Origin: an uncultured bacterium
GTDB lineage: Bacteria > Cyanobacteriota > Vampirovibrionia > Gastranaerophilales > Gastranaerophilaceae
Direction of reading: 5' to 3'
NCBI GenBank assembly: GCA_949294395.1
Contig: CASFGU010000023.1
Span: forward strand, 64,021 to 128,020
Length of the DNA: 64,000 nt
The notes under the pieces were generated by a model, which had not been told where the DNA came from, did not search any database, and was given only the letters and a program-made list of their open reading frames with translations. Positions 29,983 to 38,949 of the stretch are shown here, piece by piece (the first letter of the stretch is position 1; every line of letters begins with the position of its first letter). The position numbers and the translations under genes were made by a program.

Positions 29983-32347
29983 TTTCATATTTGTGATTTG
30001 TCCTGTTGTATGTCAGAACTTTGTATTCGTTCCCGTCAGAGGTGATTTTTATTGAATTGTTTCTGTCGGTTCTGTAAATAGTTGTGTTCCTTAAAATGTC
30101 GAGAGTTCCTTTTGCAGGATGACCGAAATAGTTTAAGCCGGTTGAAATTACAGACACTTCCGGTTTTAATCTCGTAAGCATTTCATCGTTTACGACATTT
30201 TTTGCGCCGTGGTGCCCGACTTTTAAAACTTCTATGTTTTCAGGAAGTCCGGATTTTATCTCATCAAATGCCTTTACACCCGCATCTCCGGTAAAAAGCA
30301 TCTCAAAATTTCCGTATTTCACAAGCGTAATTATTGAATTTTCGTTGTCATTATCCAGATTTGCCCTGAATGTGCGTATTTCAAAGTTATTTTCCCGATA
30401 GATGACTGAATTGTTCGCAGGAATTTCTGTTTTGATATGTTTTTCTTTCAGGGTTTTATAAATTTTGTAAGATGTGTAGGTTTTGTTCGCGAATGTGTTT
30501 ATGTAGCTCTTTTTAACCCTGCGGCTCTCAAGTATGTCAACCGCTCCGCCCGAGTGGTCATTATCAAAATGTGTTATTATTAGTCCTTCAATATTTTTGA
30601 TGCCCCTGTCTTTCATGTATTTCAGAATAATGAATTTTGCCTGCGACGAACTGCTTTTGTAAGGTGCTTTCCCTGTGTCAATAACAAAATATTTGTTTTC
30701 AGGTGATTTGATTAAAAACGCATCTGCATTTCCGACGTCAAAAGTAATTATGTCGAGCGTTTTTTGAGGAAGTCTGACTGTTGAAACTGTTAAAATAACC
30801 GCTGCTGCGCATATAAAAATAATCAGTTTTTTGTGAAATCCTTTTTGGCATAAGTAAGTCAGTGCCATAACAACTGAGTAGTATAAAAGTACCTGAAATA
30901 CGGACGGATGCGGGGTTTCTATTACCGAGTGCGTAAGATTGGCAAAAAAGTTTGAAATGGCAACCAGTATGTCCAGCAAATATTTCAGTACAAAATCAGC
31001 ACAAAGGCATGCCCACTTTGCAAACGGCGGAAACACTGCTATAACGGAACTTACAAATCCGCCAAAGCTTATAACGCTCAGAAACGGCATAATCGCTATA
31101 TTGGCAAGAACAGAATATGTGCTTATTGTGTTAAAATAAAACATCTGCACCGGAATAACCCAGATTTGCGCGATTACAGGAATCATTATGCAGCCTAGAA
31201 ACCAGTTTAAAAACTTTGAACCTTCAAATTTTTTCATAACAACATCGGCTGTTGTCAGCAGCCCGAATGTTACCAGAAATGAAAGCTGAAAGCCGACATC
31301 ATTTATGTATGCAGGGTTATAAATAAGCATTAATCCGCCAACTAGTGCAAGAAGCGCTACACTGTGTGCATCACGGTCTATGAGTTTTCCTGCAAGAATA
31401 AAAAGAAGCATCAAAGCGGCTCTTATAACAGATGGCCCGAGACCGGTCATAAGTGTATATAAAATTACCACACCCATCCCGCTTATTACTGTAAACACAA
31501 ACGGCGCCCTGAGCCTCCGCAATATAAAATACCAGAAGCCGTAAATAAACGCAACATTCATCCCCGATGCTGCCAGAATGTGCAACAGCCCCGAGTTTGT
31601 AAAGGTAGTTTTTATGTAATCCGGCGGAGCAACTGCGTCATCGCCGAATACAATTCCGCCTAAGATTTCAAGGTTCGGACTTTTAAGATATTTAGCGTGT
31701 GTATTTATTATTCTGTTTCTCACGTTATTTAACTTCTGCAAAAATGTCCATTTGAGCGGTAATTTTTCATCAATAACGCTGCATCCTGATTTTTCTGCAT
31801 AAAATACAGAATATGTATTGAAATTGCGTAAGTATTTCCCGTAGTCAAACTGCGAAGGATTGCCGGCTTCAAACGGTTTTCTTAATTTTCCTTCTATTTT
31901 GTATCTGTTTCCGATGTTAAATTCTGAAAAATCATTATCGTCGGAACTTATTGTGACAAGAGTTTTTCCGCTGATTTTTTCGTTATTTAGCGAGGTAGTC
32001 TGTAAGAAAAATTTTGTTTTCCCTGTGCTGCTGCTATTGGGAATTGAAACAATCCTACCTTCAATTACGGCATCTGCAGGCGCTTTCCCTGCAAGATTAT
32101 CAGAGGTTTTTACCCTGAAATACGCATTAAAAAATCCTGCGTAAAATACAAATATCCATAAAAGAATATATTTAAGCGGGATATATTTTTTCCACAGAAC
32201 TATCACTGCAATGATTGTTAATATAAAGGCTGATTGTACAGCAATATTATTAAAATAAGACAATATTCCTGCCATAAAAATAATTGTGGTAATGAACATT
32301 ATCGCATTTTTATTCTGGAGAAATTCAGACACATTTTCCCTAATCAT
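29951..32347 (-). CDS. comEC: ComEC/Rec2-family DNA uptake channel
   Basis: A 798-residue polytopic membrane protein with all three ComEC parts. An N-terminal membrane region with an OB-like insert (DUF4131, about 30-190) comes first. The central Competence domain follows (from about 225, FTNSGLLHILAASGMNVAFI, then many transmembrane helices). A C-terminal metallo-beta-lactamase domain (from about 540) carries ITHFDNDHSGG, FTGDAG and VGHHGAKN. It imports single-stranded DNA during natural transformation, and the C-terminal domain may degrade the other strand. Together with many pilins in the window, it suggests a competence-capable lineage. The other com genes are not here. Confidence 0.93.
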   Translation of the reverse strand: MIRENVSEFLQNKNAIMFITTIIFMAGILSYFNNIAVQSAFILTIIAVIVLWKKYIPLKYILLWIFVFYAGFFNAYFRVKTSDNLAGKAPADAVIEGRIVSIPNSSSTGKTKFFLQTTSLNNEKISGKTLVTISSDDNDFSEFNIGNRYKIEGKLRKPFEAGNPSQFDYGKYLRNFNTYSVFYAEKSGCSVIDEKLPLKWTFLQKLNNVRNRIINTHAKYLKSPNLEILGGIVFGDDAVAPPDYIKTTFTNSGLLHILAASGMNVAFIYGFWYFILRRLRAPFVFTVISGMGVVILYTLMTGLGPSVIRAALMLLFILAGKLIDRDAHSVALLALVGGLMLIYNPAYINDVGFQLSFLVTFGLLTTADVVMKKFEGSKFLNWFLGCIMIPVIAQIWVIPVQMFYFNTISTYSVLANIAIMPFLSVISFGGFVSSVIAVFPPFAKWACLCADFVLKYLLDILVAISNFFANLTHSVIETPHPSVFQVLLYYSVVMALTYLCQKGFHKKLIIFICAAAVILTVSTVRLPQKTLDIITFDVGNADAFLIKSPENKYFVIDTGKAPYKSSSSQAKFIILKYMKDRGIKNIEGLIITHFDNDHSGGAVDILESRRVKKSYINTFANKTYTSYKIYKTLKEKHIKTEIPANNSVIYRENNFEIRTFRANLDNDNENSIITLVKYGNFEMLFTGDAGVKAFDEIKSGLPENIEVLKVGHHGAKNVVNDEMLTRLKPEVSVISTGLNYFGHPAKGTLDILRNTTIYRTDRNNSIKITSDGNEYKVLTYNRTNHKYEINKVFHSLTP

Positions 32348-32449
32348 AAGTTGATGTTAGCATAAATATAGCCTGACGGCTAACCTGCAGGGGGAAAGTG
32401 TTCAACTGTGAACAATGACTGCAACACCAGTAAATTTTGTCCATACCCC

Positions 32450-32473
32450 GCGCCAGCCCCGCGCCGCTGGCGC
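32450..32473. other. GC-rich hairpin in the comEC upstream gap
   Basis: GCGCCAGC and GCTGGCGC form a perfect 8-bp stem with an 8-base loop, in a short GC-rich island inside AT-rich DNA. There is no T-run on either side, so it is more likely a repeat fragment or mRNA structure than a terminator for the upstream genes. Confidence 0.55.
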
Positions 32474-32507
32474 AAATCCGTAATCCGTTGCCCCTTATTA
32501 AGACCGT

Positions 32508-34361
32508 TTATTTAAATATCCACCACTGGTTTTTCTTTTTCGGAACTACAAGCGCCGGTTCGGCTGTGTTTTCAGGTATGCTGATAGTTGTCTGTTTGGG
32601 TGCATTTTTAGGATTGAAAACTCTTGTGCCGAGTGTATGTACATATCTGTTATCAAGGTGTGCGTAATCAAAAAGAATTACACCGCCAATATCAAGTTTT
32701 CGTATTTCATGAATTTCTCTTATTAAGTCCTCTTCGCTTCCGCCCATAAAAGTAACAAATAAACCGGCATAAAGTTCTGTAGACGGAGCTTTGTGCGCAA
32801 GAATGCTTAATATCATTGAGTTTAAAGTTTTTGCATTGCAGGTTAAAAACAGCGGTGTAAAACCGTTTACATAATTATTCGCCGACCATGTCTGCCAGTC
32901 CTGCTGCTTGTATGCTCTTGCTTTTTTTAAATCAGGAAAGATTGCGGCTGTTATGTAAGTGTTAGTTGACTTTCCGAGTTTTCCTATTTTTTCAACAAAG
33001 TTTGTAACCTGAGTTCTTCTGTAGATATTCCAGTATTCCCATAGAGGGTCTGATGCGGTTAATTTTACCGGATCAATTCCGTATTTCCTGTAAAAATCAG
33101 TGCGGGCGTATTCTGTAAATCCCCAGCTGCTGATTGCGGCTGTTGAAACCGATTGAGGGTATCTTATGTAATCAAGATTTATGCCGTCCGGTTTGTAGGT
33201 TGTAATTATTTCCGTAATTAATTCCTGTAGAAATTTTTGAACTTCAGGGTTGGCGGGATCAAGAAAGTATCCGTTATGTTCTGATTGTGACGGGGTTGCA
33301 TTGCCGGATTCGTAGAATTGTCTGGTCTTGTTGCCCCATTCAGGTTTTACGGCAAGAATATTTCGCGGGTTTGAATTAGGTTTCTGATTGCCGACGTAGA
33401 ATGTTTCAAACCAGATGTGAATTTTTATATTGTTTTTATGGGCTTCTTTAATCCAGATTTTCAGAGGGTCAAGTCCGTTGAATTTTTCATTTTGCGCAAT
33501 AAACCCGTATTTTTCCATTGTCTTGCTCGGAAAAATTGTTCGCCCGTGGAAGTAGGTTTCCAGAATAATATTATCAATGCCGGCTTTTTTTAACTTTTGT
33601 ATTGCCTGAATGATTGCTTCTTCAGTGGTTTCTGTCGGCCGCAGCCAGACGCCTTTAAACTCGTTGTTTTTATAAGGTATTACGCTTTTCAGTGCGGAAT
33701 TTGCCGCATTGATGGCAAGATGGGAATATTTTTGAACTTCTTCCGGCTTTTTGGCAGCTTTTTTAAGATAATTTTCAGCATCTTTTATGTAATCGTTAGG
33801 CTCATCCCAATCATAGGACTGGTTTGTATTTTTGTAATAATTTACCATGTTGCGGGCTTCGTCGATTTTTTTATGAGCGTCAAAAATGAGACTTTCAGAG
33901 GTGGTGAAAGTTGTTATTACTTTAGTTGCCTCATCGTAGTATATTCTTGTTCCAACGGTTATGTTTTCAGTAATCCATTTTTTAGCAACCCCGTGTCCGC
34001 TGATTACTCCTCCGTTCTCGGGAATAAAGGAATCCGCCCCGCTTAGTTCTGTGACTACATTCCCTTCAATGATGGCTTCTGTGCCGAATTCATTTGTATT
34101 AGTTCTTTCTCCGTAATCTTTTGTGTATAAAACAAGCTGATTGGCACCTCGGGCTCCAGGGAAAATTCCGCCGGATTTGTTTGTGGTTATTGTAGGGTTA
34201 ACAAGGTCAACCTGTCTTTTTGACTGGTTAAGAAGAATTTCGCCCTTTTTCAGGGTGTAAGGCTTGAACATGGTGTCTGCTGTGTCGGCTTCCGCAGCGA
34301 AGGCTCCAATCCCGCAGACAAATGATAAAAATAATAATATTATTATACTTTTTAATTTCAT
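32508..34361 (-). CDS. Secreted glycosyl-hydrolase-like protein (GHL10/DUF187 type)
   Basis: A 617-residue exported protein. A Sec signal peptide (MKLKSIIILLFLSFVCGIGA, cut after FAA) comes first. An N-terminal region (25-220) follows with a repeated beta pattern on display of a phosphodiester/exopolysaccharide type (FPGARGANQLVLYTKDYG). From about residue 240 a GHL10 TIM barrel begins: FKGVWLRPTETTEEAIIQAI, IILETYFHGRTIFPS, IKIHIWFETFYVG and the hallmark PDGINLDYIRYP with its catalytic Asp. The family (PF02638, YngK-like) is thought to cut peptidoglycan or other glycans. It is downstream of the TPR lipoprotein-like gene by 3 bp and likely acts at the cell envelope. Confidence 0.85.
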   Translation of the reverse strand: MKLKSIIILLFLSFVCGIGAFAAEADTADTMFKPYTLKKGEILLNQSKRQVDLVNPTITTNKSGGIFPGARGANQLVLYTKDYGERTNTNEFGTEAIIEGNVVTELSGADSFIPENGGVISGHGVAKKWITENITVGTRIYYDEATKVITTFTTSESLIFDAHKKIDEARNMVNYYKNTNQSYDWDEPNDYIKDAENYLKKAAKKPEEVQKYSHLAINAANSALKSVIPYKNNEFKGVWLRPTETTEEAIIQAIQKLKKAGIDNIILETYFHGRTIFPSKTMEKYGFIAQNEKFNGLDPLKIWIKEAHKNNIKIHIWFETFYVGNQKPNSNPRNILAVKPEWGNKTRQFYESGNATPSQSEHNGYFLDPANPEVQKFLQELITEIITTYKPDGINLDYIRYPQSVSTAAISSWGFTEYARTDFYRKYGIDPVKLTASDPLWEYWNIYRRTQVTNFVEKIGKLGKSTNTYITAAIFPDLKKARAYKQQDWQTWSANNYVNGFTPLFLTCNAKTLNSMILSILAHKAPSTELYAGLFVTFMGGSEEDLIREIHEIRKLDIGGVILFDYAHLDNRYVHTLGTRVFNPKNAPKQTTISIPENTAEPALVVPKKKNQWWIFK

Positions 34362-34364
34362 TAC

Positions 34365-35018
34365 TTACTCCCTGATGAAATTCCGGTAATATTCAGATTC
34401 TCCGTAGTTTAACCGGTTTAACTGTTCTATTTTGGTTAATATCTCTGTTTGCGACGGATCTATGGTGCTTGCAAAATTATAATATCTTTTTGCATTTTCC
34501 AGATCCCCTAGCTTTTCATATATGACTGCCAATCTAAGGTTTAATTCATATATATTGTCATATCCGTTTTCGTAGGCTATAAGATAATATCTCAATGCTC
34601 TTCTGAAATCATCACGTCTGAAATAATACTCCCCAAAGTAAAAATTTGCAAACGGACTTAAGTTTTCAATGTTTGTTGCCCTGTAGAAATATTCTTTGGC
34701 GTACCGGTCTTTTCTTGTTATATCGTAAATTCTTGCAAGCTGTACATAAGGTGTGACAGCCTGAGGATTTATTTTTGACAGAAGAAAATATTTTCCTGCA
34801 GCTATTTCAAGAAGGTGCTGTTTTGTTTTTTCGTCGTCTGTCACAAGGGCCATATCCAGATACGCATCTGCTTCTGTCTGAACGGGCACCGGATCCATCA
34901 TTGAATAATCCACACGATTATCGCTATACTCCAGCATCCCTTTTTGAATACTAAATGCCGGAGTATTTAAAAAAGAGGTGAATATTATTGTGAAAACTAT
35001 GGCAAAACGCCGTTTCAG
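34365..35018 (-). CDS. Exported TPR protein with probable CTG start
   Basis: About 217 residues with four to five TPR-like repeats (AVTPYVQLARIYDITRKDRY, ANFYFGEYYFRRDDF, YELNLRLAVIYEKLGD). The ATG at 34937 is a poor start: AAAAGGG touches it directly. The same frame is open upstream to CTG 35018 and adds KRRFAIVFTIIFTSFLNTPA, a textbook Sec signal peptide ending in AFS. AGGAT lies about 7 bp before this CTG, and the upstream gene stops 1 bp before it, as in a coupled operon. An in-frame ATA at 35027 is the alternative rare start. The protein is therefore probably periplasmic. It sits between a small secreted protein and the secreted hydrolase, all on the minus strand. Confidence 0.72.
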   Translation of the reverse strand: MKRRFAIVFTIIFTSFLNTPAFSIQKGMLEYSDNRVDYSMMDPVPVQTEADAYLDMALVTDDEKTKQHLLEIAAGKYFLLSKINPQAVTPYVQLARIYDITRKDRYAKEYFYRATNIENLSPFANFYFGEYYFRRDDFRRALRYYLIAYENGYDNIYELNLRLAVIYEKLGDLENAKRYYNFASTIDPSQTEILTKIEQLNRLNYGESEYYRNFIRE

Positions 35019-35019
35019 A

Positions 35020-35349
35020 TTAAATATCCTCGTAGCCTGTCTTAAATCTCAAATCACGTACAAAGAATCTGTTGTCATCATAAGACGGATCTATATAAAT
35101 AAATATTTCTCTGAGCACATCGCTTGTTGTATCAAAGAATTTGTTGCCGATTTTATAATGGTTTGGATCAGGCAGATTAATCGGAACAGCATTCGCATAA
35201 GCTTTATTAAGCTGAATTAATCTGATAGCTTCTTCTGAATAATTCCCGTTTCTTAAAGTTTCCGGAGATGTAGATTCTCTGACATCCATACCGGCAAAAG
35301 CAGGTGCCGCAATCATTGCAACTAATCCTAACAATAGTAATTTTTTCAT
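35020..35349 (-). CDS. Small secreted protein of unknown function
   Basis: A 109-residue protein with a clear signal peptide (MKKLLLLGLVAMIAAPAFAG, cut after AFA). The mature part is mostly polar (PDPNHYKIGNKFFDTTSDVL, VRDLRFKTGYEDI) with no cysteines or known domain. GAGGTG precedes its start. It leads the operon with the exported TPR protein and the GHL10-type hydrolase, so it probably works at the cell envelope with them. Confidence 0.75.
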   Translation of the reverse strand: MKKLLLLGLVAMIAAPAFAGMDVRESTSPETLRNGNYSEEAIRLIQLNKAYANAVPINLPDPNHYKIGNKFFDTTSDVLREIFIYIDPSYDDNRFFVRDLRFKTGYEDI

Positions 35350-35434
35350 ATTTCACCTCATATTTTTATATTGTAATACTTTTTTTAAAGACTTACAAAA
35401 GTATTATAATTTCTTTACAAAAAAATAAAATGAA

Positions 35435-36490
35435 TTATTTGTATGATTTTCTTATAACTTCTTCGAGTTTTTCAATAAGCTGGTTTTCGGGAACCCTTGC
35501 AACAATTTCGCCCTTTTTAAATACATAACCCTCTTTGATACCGCCGGCAATCCCAAAATCAGCATGTCTTGCCTCTCCGGGGCCGTTTACCGCGCAGCCC
35601 ATTGTTGCAATCGTAATAGGATACGGAAGATTTTTAAACTTTTCTTCGACTTTTTTAGCGAGATTTATCAAATCAATCTGGGTGCGACCGCATGTAGGGC
35701 AGGATACAAAATTTACTCCCCGTACTTTTAATCCGAGAGCTTTTAAAATATCAATACCGGAGGTTACTTCTTCCACCGGATTTTCTGTTAAAGAGACTCT
35801 TATTGTGTCTCCTATGCCTTCGGCGAGTAGTGTTCCTAAACCAATTGCGGATTTTATTAACCCTCCGCGGAGGGTGCCGGCTTCGGTTACTCCGAGATGA
35901 AGCGGGTATGGAATTTTCTCAGCAATTGAGCGGTAAGCTTCTATGGTTGTCAAAACATCCGATGATTTCAGCGAAACTTTTATCAGGTCAAAGTCTAAAT
36001 CTTCCAGGATTTTAATGTGTTTCATTGCGCTGATAACCATTTTTTCAGAAAGCGGAATATCTTTTTCAAGAAGTTCTTTTTCTAAAGAGCCTGCGTTAAC
36101 CCCTATTCTGATCGGAATTTTTTGCTGTTTTGCAAGCGAAACAACTTTTTCAACATTTTCACGTCTGCCTATGTTTCCGGGGTTAAGCCTGAGTGCGTCA
36201 ATCCCGTTATTTATGCACTGTATCGCAAGCCGGTAATCAAAATGTATATCTGCAACAAGCGGAACCGGTGATTTTTTTACAATTTCTTTAATACTTTCCG
36301 CAGCGTCTTTGTTTAGCACTGCAAGTCTTACAATATCGCATCCGGCAGCTGCAAGTTCGTTAATCTGCTCAAGTGTTCTTGCAGCATCGCGGGTATCTGT
36401 ATTGCACATGGATTGAACACTTATAGGAGCATCCCCGCCTATTTTTATGTTTCCTATGCTGATTTGTTTTGATTCTCTTCTTTTTATCAT
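35435..36490 (-). CDS. ispG: (E)-4-hydroxy-3-methylbut-2-enyl-diphosphate synthase
   Basis: A 351-residue IspG (GcpE), the 4Fe-4S enzyme of the MEP isoprenoid pathway that turns MEcPP into HMBPP. Seen: IGGDAPISVQSMCNTDTRDA, VRLAVLNKDAAESI, ADIHFDYRLAI, RLNPGNIG, RIGVNAGSLE, LGVTEAGT. The C-terminal iron-sulfur ligands are SCPTCGRTQIDL and MGCAVNGPGEARHADFG with the catalytic Glu. The start is ATG 36490; a much longer in-frame extension upstream has no homology to the family. No SD is visible before it, and a dyad covers the start codon. Length is normal for the short bacterial form. Confidence 0.95.
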   Translation of the reverse strand: MIKRRESKQISIGNIKIGGDAPISVQSMCNTDTRDAARTLEQINELAAAGCDIVRLAVLNKDAAESIKEIVKKSPVPLVADIHFDYRLAIQCINNGIDALRLNPGNIGRRENVEKVVSLAKQQKIPIRIGVNAGSLEKELLEKDIPLSEKMVISAMKHIKILEDLDFDLIKVSLKSSDVLTTIEAYRSIAEKIPYPLHLGVTEAGTLRGGLIKSAIGLGTLLAEGIGDTIRVSLTENPVEEVTSGIDILKALGLKVRGVNFVSCPTCGRTQIDLINLAKKVEEKFKNLPYPITIATMGCAVNGPGEARHADFGIAGGIKEGYVFKKGEIVARVPENQLIEKLEEVIRKSYK

Positions 36491-36502
36491 AATTTTATGA
36501 TA
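36485..36502. promoter_or_regulatory. Perfect dyad over the ispG start codon
   Basis: TATCATAA-TT-TTATGATA, 8-bp arms, in the 39-bp gap between the divergent ispG and phosphoesterase genes. On the minus strand the outer TATCAT could be a -10 box placing transcription at or near the ispG ATG, so ispG may be leaderless. Confidence 0.5.
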
Positions 36503-36529
36503 CCATAAAAATAAAGAGAGGAGAAATTT

Positions 36530-37267
36530 ATGAAAGTTGCGGTAGTATCTGATATTCACGGAAATCTGCAGGCATTGCAGAGTGTTATTGCTGATATTGA
36601 AAAAGAACAGTGTGAGAAGGTGTTGTGTCTTGGCGATCTTGCAATGGCAGGGCCTCTGCCTGTTACAACGGTCGATTATATTAAAAGAAATTGTTCGGAC
36701 TGGATAATTATTCAGGGAAATACAGATAAAATTATCGCTGAATTTTCTCTTGATATGTACAGTAAAATGCAAAAAGTGTATCCGGTCATGGCAAACGCAG
36801 CGCTTGATGATGCAAATGTAATGGATGAAGATTTAAAACAGTATCTCGGAAGCCTCCCGCCGAGAAAAGAACTTATGATAGAAGGGGTTTCTGTACTTAT
36901 GGTTCACGGTTCGCCAAGACGTATGAATGAAGATATTCTTCCGGGAATGAAACTCTCGCAGGTGGAAGAAATGATTGAAGGCGAACTTGCCGATTTAATT
37001 CTCTGCGGTCATACGCATATTCCATGCGGGTACCAGACATTAACAAAGAAAACTGTTGTTAATGTGGGAAGCGTCGGACGCCCGATGACAGGGATTCCAA
37101 AAGCTAATTATGCGGTTATTGATTTTGATAGCGGTTCATTTACCGTTAAACATAAAGATGTTGATTACGATTGCGAAACTGCTGCAAAACTTATGCGTGA
37201 ACGCGGTTTTGAAGGATGTGAACAGATTGCTGATCAGCTTCTTGTGCCTCTTATCAGACACCTGTAA
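36530..37267 (+). CDS. Calcineurin-like metallophosphoesterase
   Basis: A 245-residue phosphoesterase of the YfcE/MJ0936-like group. Metal-binding motifs in order: VVSDIHGNL (Asp8, His10), CLGDLAMAGP, IIQGNTDK, MVHGSPR and CGHTHIPCG, followed by VVNVGSVGRPM. All two-metal ligands are present, so it should hydrolyse a phosphomono- or diester. The substrate is not predictable. GAGGAG precedes the start. It heads a plus-strand run with a sugar kinase, a DUF4330 protein and an O-antigen ligase. Confidence 0.88.
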   Translation: MKVAVVSDIHGNLQALQSVIADIEKEQCEKVLCLGDLAMAGPLPVTTVDYIKRNCSDWIIIQGNTDKIIAEFSLDMYSKMQKVYPVMANAALDDANVMDEDLKQYLGSLPPRKELMIEGVSVLMVHGSPRRMNEDILPGMKLSQVEEMIEGELADLILCGHTHIPCGYQTLTKKTVVNVGSVGRPMTGIPKANYAVIDFDSGSFTVKHKDVDYDCETAAKLMRERGFEGCEQIADQLLVPLIRHL

Positions 37268-37357
37268 ATATTTTTCGAAGTGCGTATCTTGCCTGAATTT
37301 TGATTTTTTTTCTGTTTGTGGTAATGTTATGCCCGTAAGGATTTTGATTATTTAGTT

Positions 37358-38362
37358 ATGGATATTAATAAAGAAAAACTTGTTTCTTACATAAAAAAAT
37401 TATCGCAGCCGAAAATTCTTGTTATAGGCGATCTCGCTATGGATGAGATGATTTACGGTGATGCGGAAAGAATTTCAAGAGAGGCTCCTGTTCTCATTTT
37501 GCAGCACACATATACAAAGCTTATACTGGGCGGTGCTTCAAATGCTGCGCATAACGCTGCAACTCTTAACGACAGAAAAGTCAGCGTAATTGGGGTTATG
37601 GGAGAGGACTATCAGGCCGGACAGCTGATTGAAACTTTTGAAAAGGCCGGAATAAGCTGTAATCATGTTATAAAAGATAAAACAAGAAAAACTACTACAA
37701 AAACCAGAATTTCCGGTTCAATTACCACATCTATAACACAGCAGATTGTGCGTGTTGACAGGCAGACAAATGAACTTCTCTCAAAAGAAACAGAAGCAAA
37801 AGTTCTCACCGAAATTGAAAAAGCCATACCGCAGCATGATGCGGTAATTTTATCTGATTATCATATAGGAACGCTCACCCCTGCTGTGATAAAACGGGCT
37901 ATAGAAATCGCAAACAGACATAGTAAAATTATCGTTGTGGATGCGCAGAAAAATCTCGGCAGTTACAAAAATATTACATCAATGACGCCGAACCTTCCTG
38001 ATACCCAGAAATCAACCGGATTTTTGATAAAAGATGAAACAGGTTTAAAGGCTGCCGGCGATAAGCTTCTGGAGGAAACTAACGCTAAGGCTGTTTTAAT
38101 TACCTGCGGGGCGGACGGAATGTTTGTTGCTGAGCCGGACAAAAAGTATACAAAAATTCCGGTATTTAATAAATCGGAAGTTTTCGATGTTACCGGCGCC
38201 GGAGATACGGTTACTGCAGTTTATACGCTTGCGCTTGCAGCAGGAGCGGATTTTCCGTATGCGGCGATAATAGGAAATATTGCCGCCAGTATTGTCGTAA
38301 GGCAGTACGGCTGTGCTACAACAACAATTGATGAACTTTTGTCAGCTGTTGAGAGACTCTAG
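37358..38362 (+). CDS. RfaE1-like ADP-heptose pathway kinase (PfkB family)
   Basis: A 334-residue ribokinase-type carbohydrate kinase closest in pattern to the kinase half of HldE/RfaE (D-glycero-beta-D-manno-heptose-7-phosphate kinase): ILVIGDLAMDEMIYGDAERI, the typical EAPVLILQH, LGGASNAAHNAATLN, ISDYHIGTL-like loop, and the catalytic FDVTGAGDTVTAVY with the base Asp. It lacks the nucleotidyltransferase half of HldE. It likely makes a heptose precursor for lipopolysaccharide or S-layer glycan, which fits the O-antigen ligase two genes downstream. Confidence 0.85.
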   Translation: MDINKEKLVSYIKKLSQPKILVIGDLAMDEMIYGDAERISREAPVLILQHTYTKLILGGASNAAHNAATLNDRKVSVIGVMGEDYQAGQLIETFEKAGISCNHVIKDKTRKTTTKTRISGSITTSITQQIVRVDRQTNELLSKETEAKVLTEIEKAIPQHDAVILSDYHIGTLTPAVIKRAIEIANRHSKIIVVDAQKNLGSYKNITSMTPNLPDTQKSTGFLIKDETGLKAAGDKLLEETNAKAVLITCGADGMFVAEPDKKYTKIPVFNKSEVFDVTGAGDTVTAVYTLALAAGADFPYAAIIGNIAASIVVRQYGCATTTIDELLSAVERL

Positions 38363-38376
38363 AACAGGAGAATTTT

Positions 38377-38949
38377 ATGGAAAACGAAAAGAAATTTAAA
38401 ACGGTCGATTTAATTATTATTATAGGTGTGTTGATTGCGCTTGTTGTCGGATTTTTAACTTATAAAAACTTCCGCCAGACAGCGTCAAAACAGATTGAGG
38501 CAACCTCTCAAATATCTTTTGATGTATTTATCAGAGGGATTACATACACAGGTTCCGGGGCTTTAATTCAGCCGGGTGATACAACTTTTATAAGCATAAG
38601 AAATGTTCCTTATTCTGACCTTGAGGTTGTTGATGTAAAGATGGAGAAGAAAAAGACACTTTTACCAATGCTGATGCCTTCGACCAAAAAGATGCAGAAG
38701 AATGTTCTGGTTGTGGAAGATGTGTCGCAGCCGAACGTTTATGATATGCTTGTAACCCTTAAAGACACCGCTAAAATTACAAAAGACGGCGCTGTTGTCG
38801 GCGGTAACAAGATTAAAATCGGGTTACCTATTACTCTGGAAGGACAAAATTATAAATTTAACGGAACAGTTTCCGATTTGAAGGTATCAAACTACAATTC
38901 TCAGAATGAATTAGGTTCGGAAATTAATAACAGCGATGATATTCAATAG
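38377..38949 (+). CDS. DUF4330 membrane-anchored protein
   Basis: A 190-residue protein with one N-terminal transmembrane helix (TVDLIIIIGVLIALVVGFLT) and a periplasmic beta-rich domain of the DUF4330 type (FDVFIRGITYTGSGALIQPG, TVSDLKVSNY). DUF4330 proteins are common in cyanobacteria and some Firmicutes and often sit next to polysaccharide or O-antigen polymerase genes, as here. It starts 14 bp after the kinase stop, and its end overlaps the ligase start by 14 bp. Function unknown, probably glycan export or assembly. Confidence 0.8.
   Translation: MENEKKFKTVDLIIIIGVLIALVVGFLTYKNFRQTASKQIEATSQISFDVFIRGITYTGSGALIQPGDTTFISIRNVPYSDLEVVDVKMEKKKTLLPMLMPSTKKMQKNVLVVEDVSQPNVYDMLVTLKDTAKITKDGAVVGGNKIKIGLPITLEGQNYKFNGTVSDLKVSNYNSQNELGSEINNSDDIQ

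Noticed and set aside
36491-36772. N-terminal extension of ispG by about 94 residues
   Set aside because: The extra residues have no IspG homology and the region is occupied by the divergent phosphoesterase gene start; ATG 36490 gives the normal family length.
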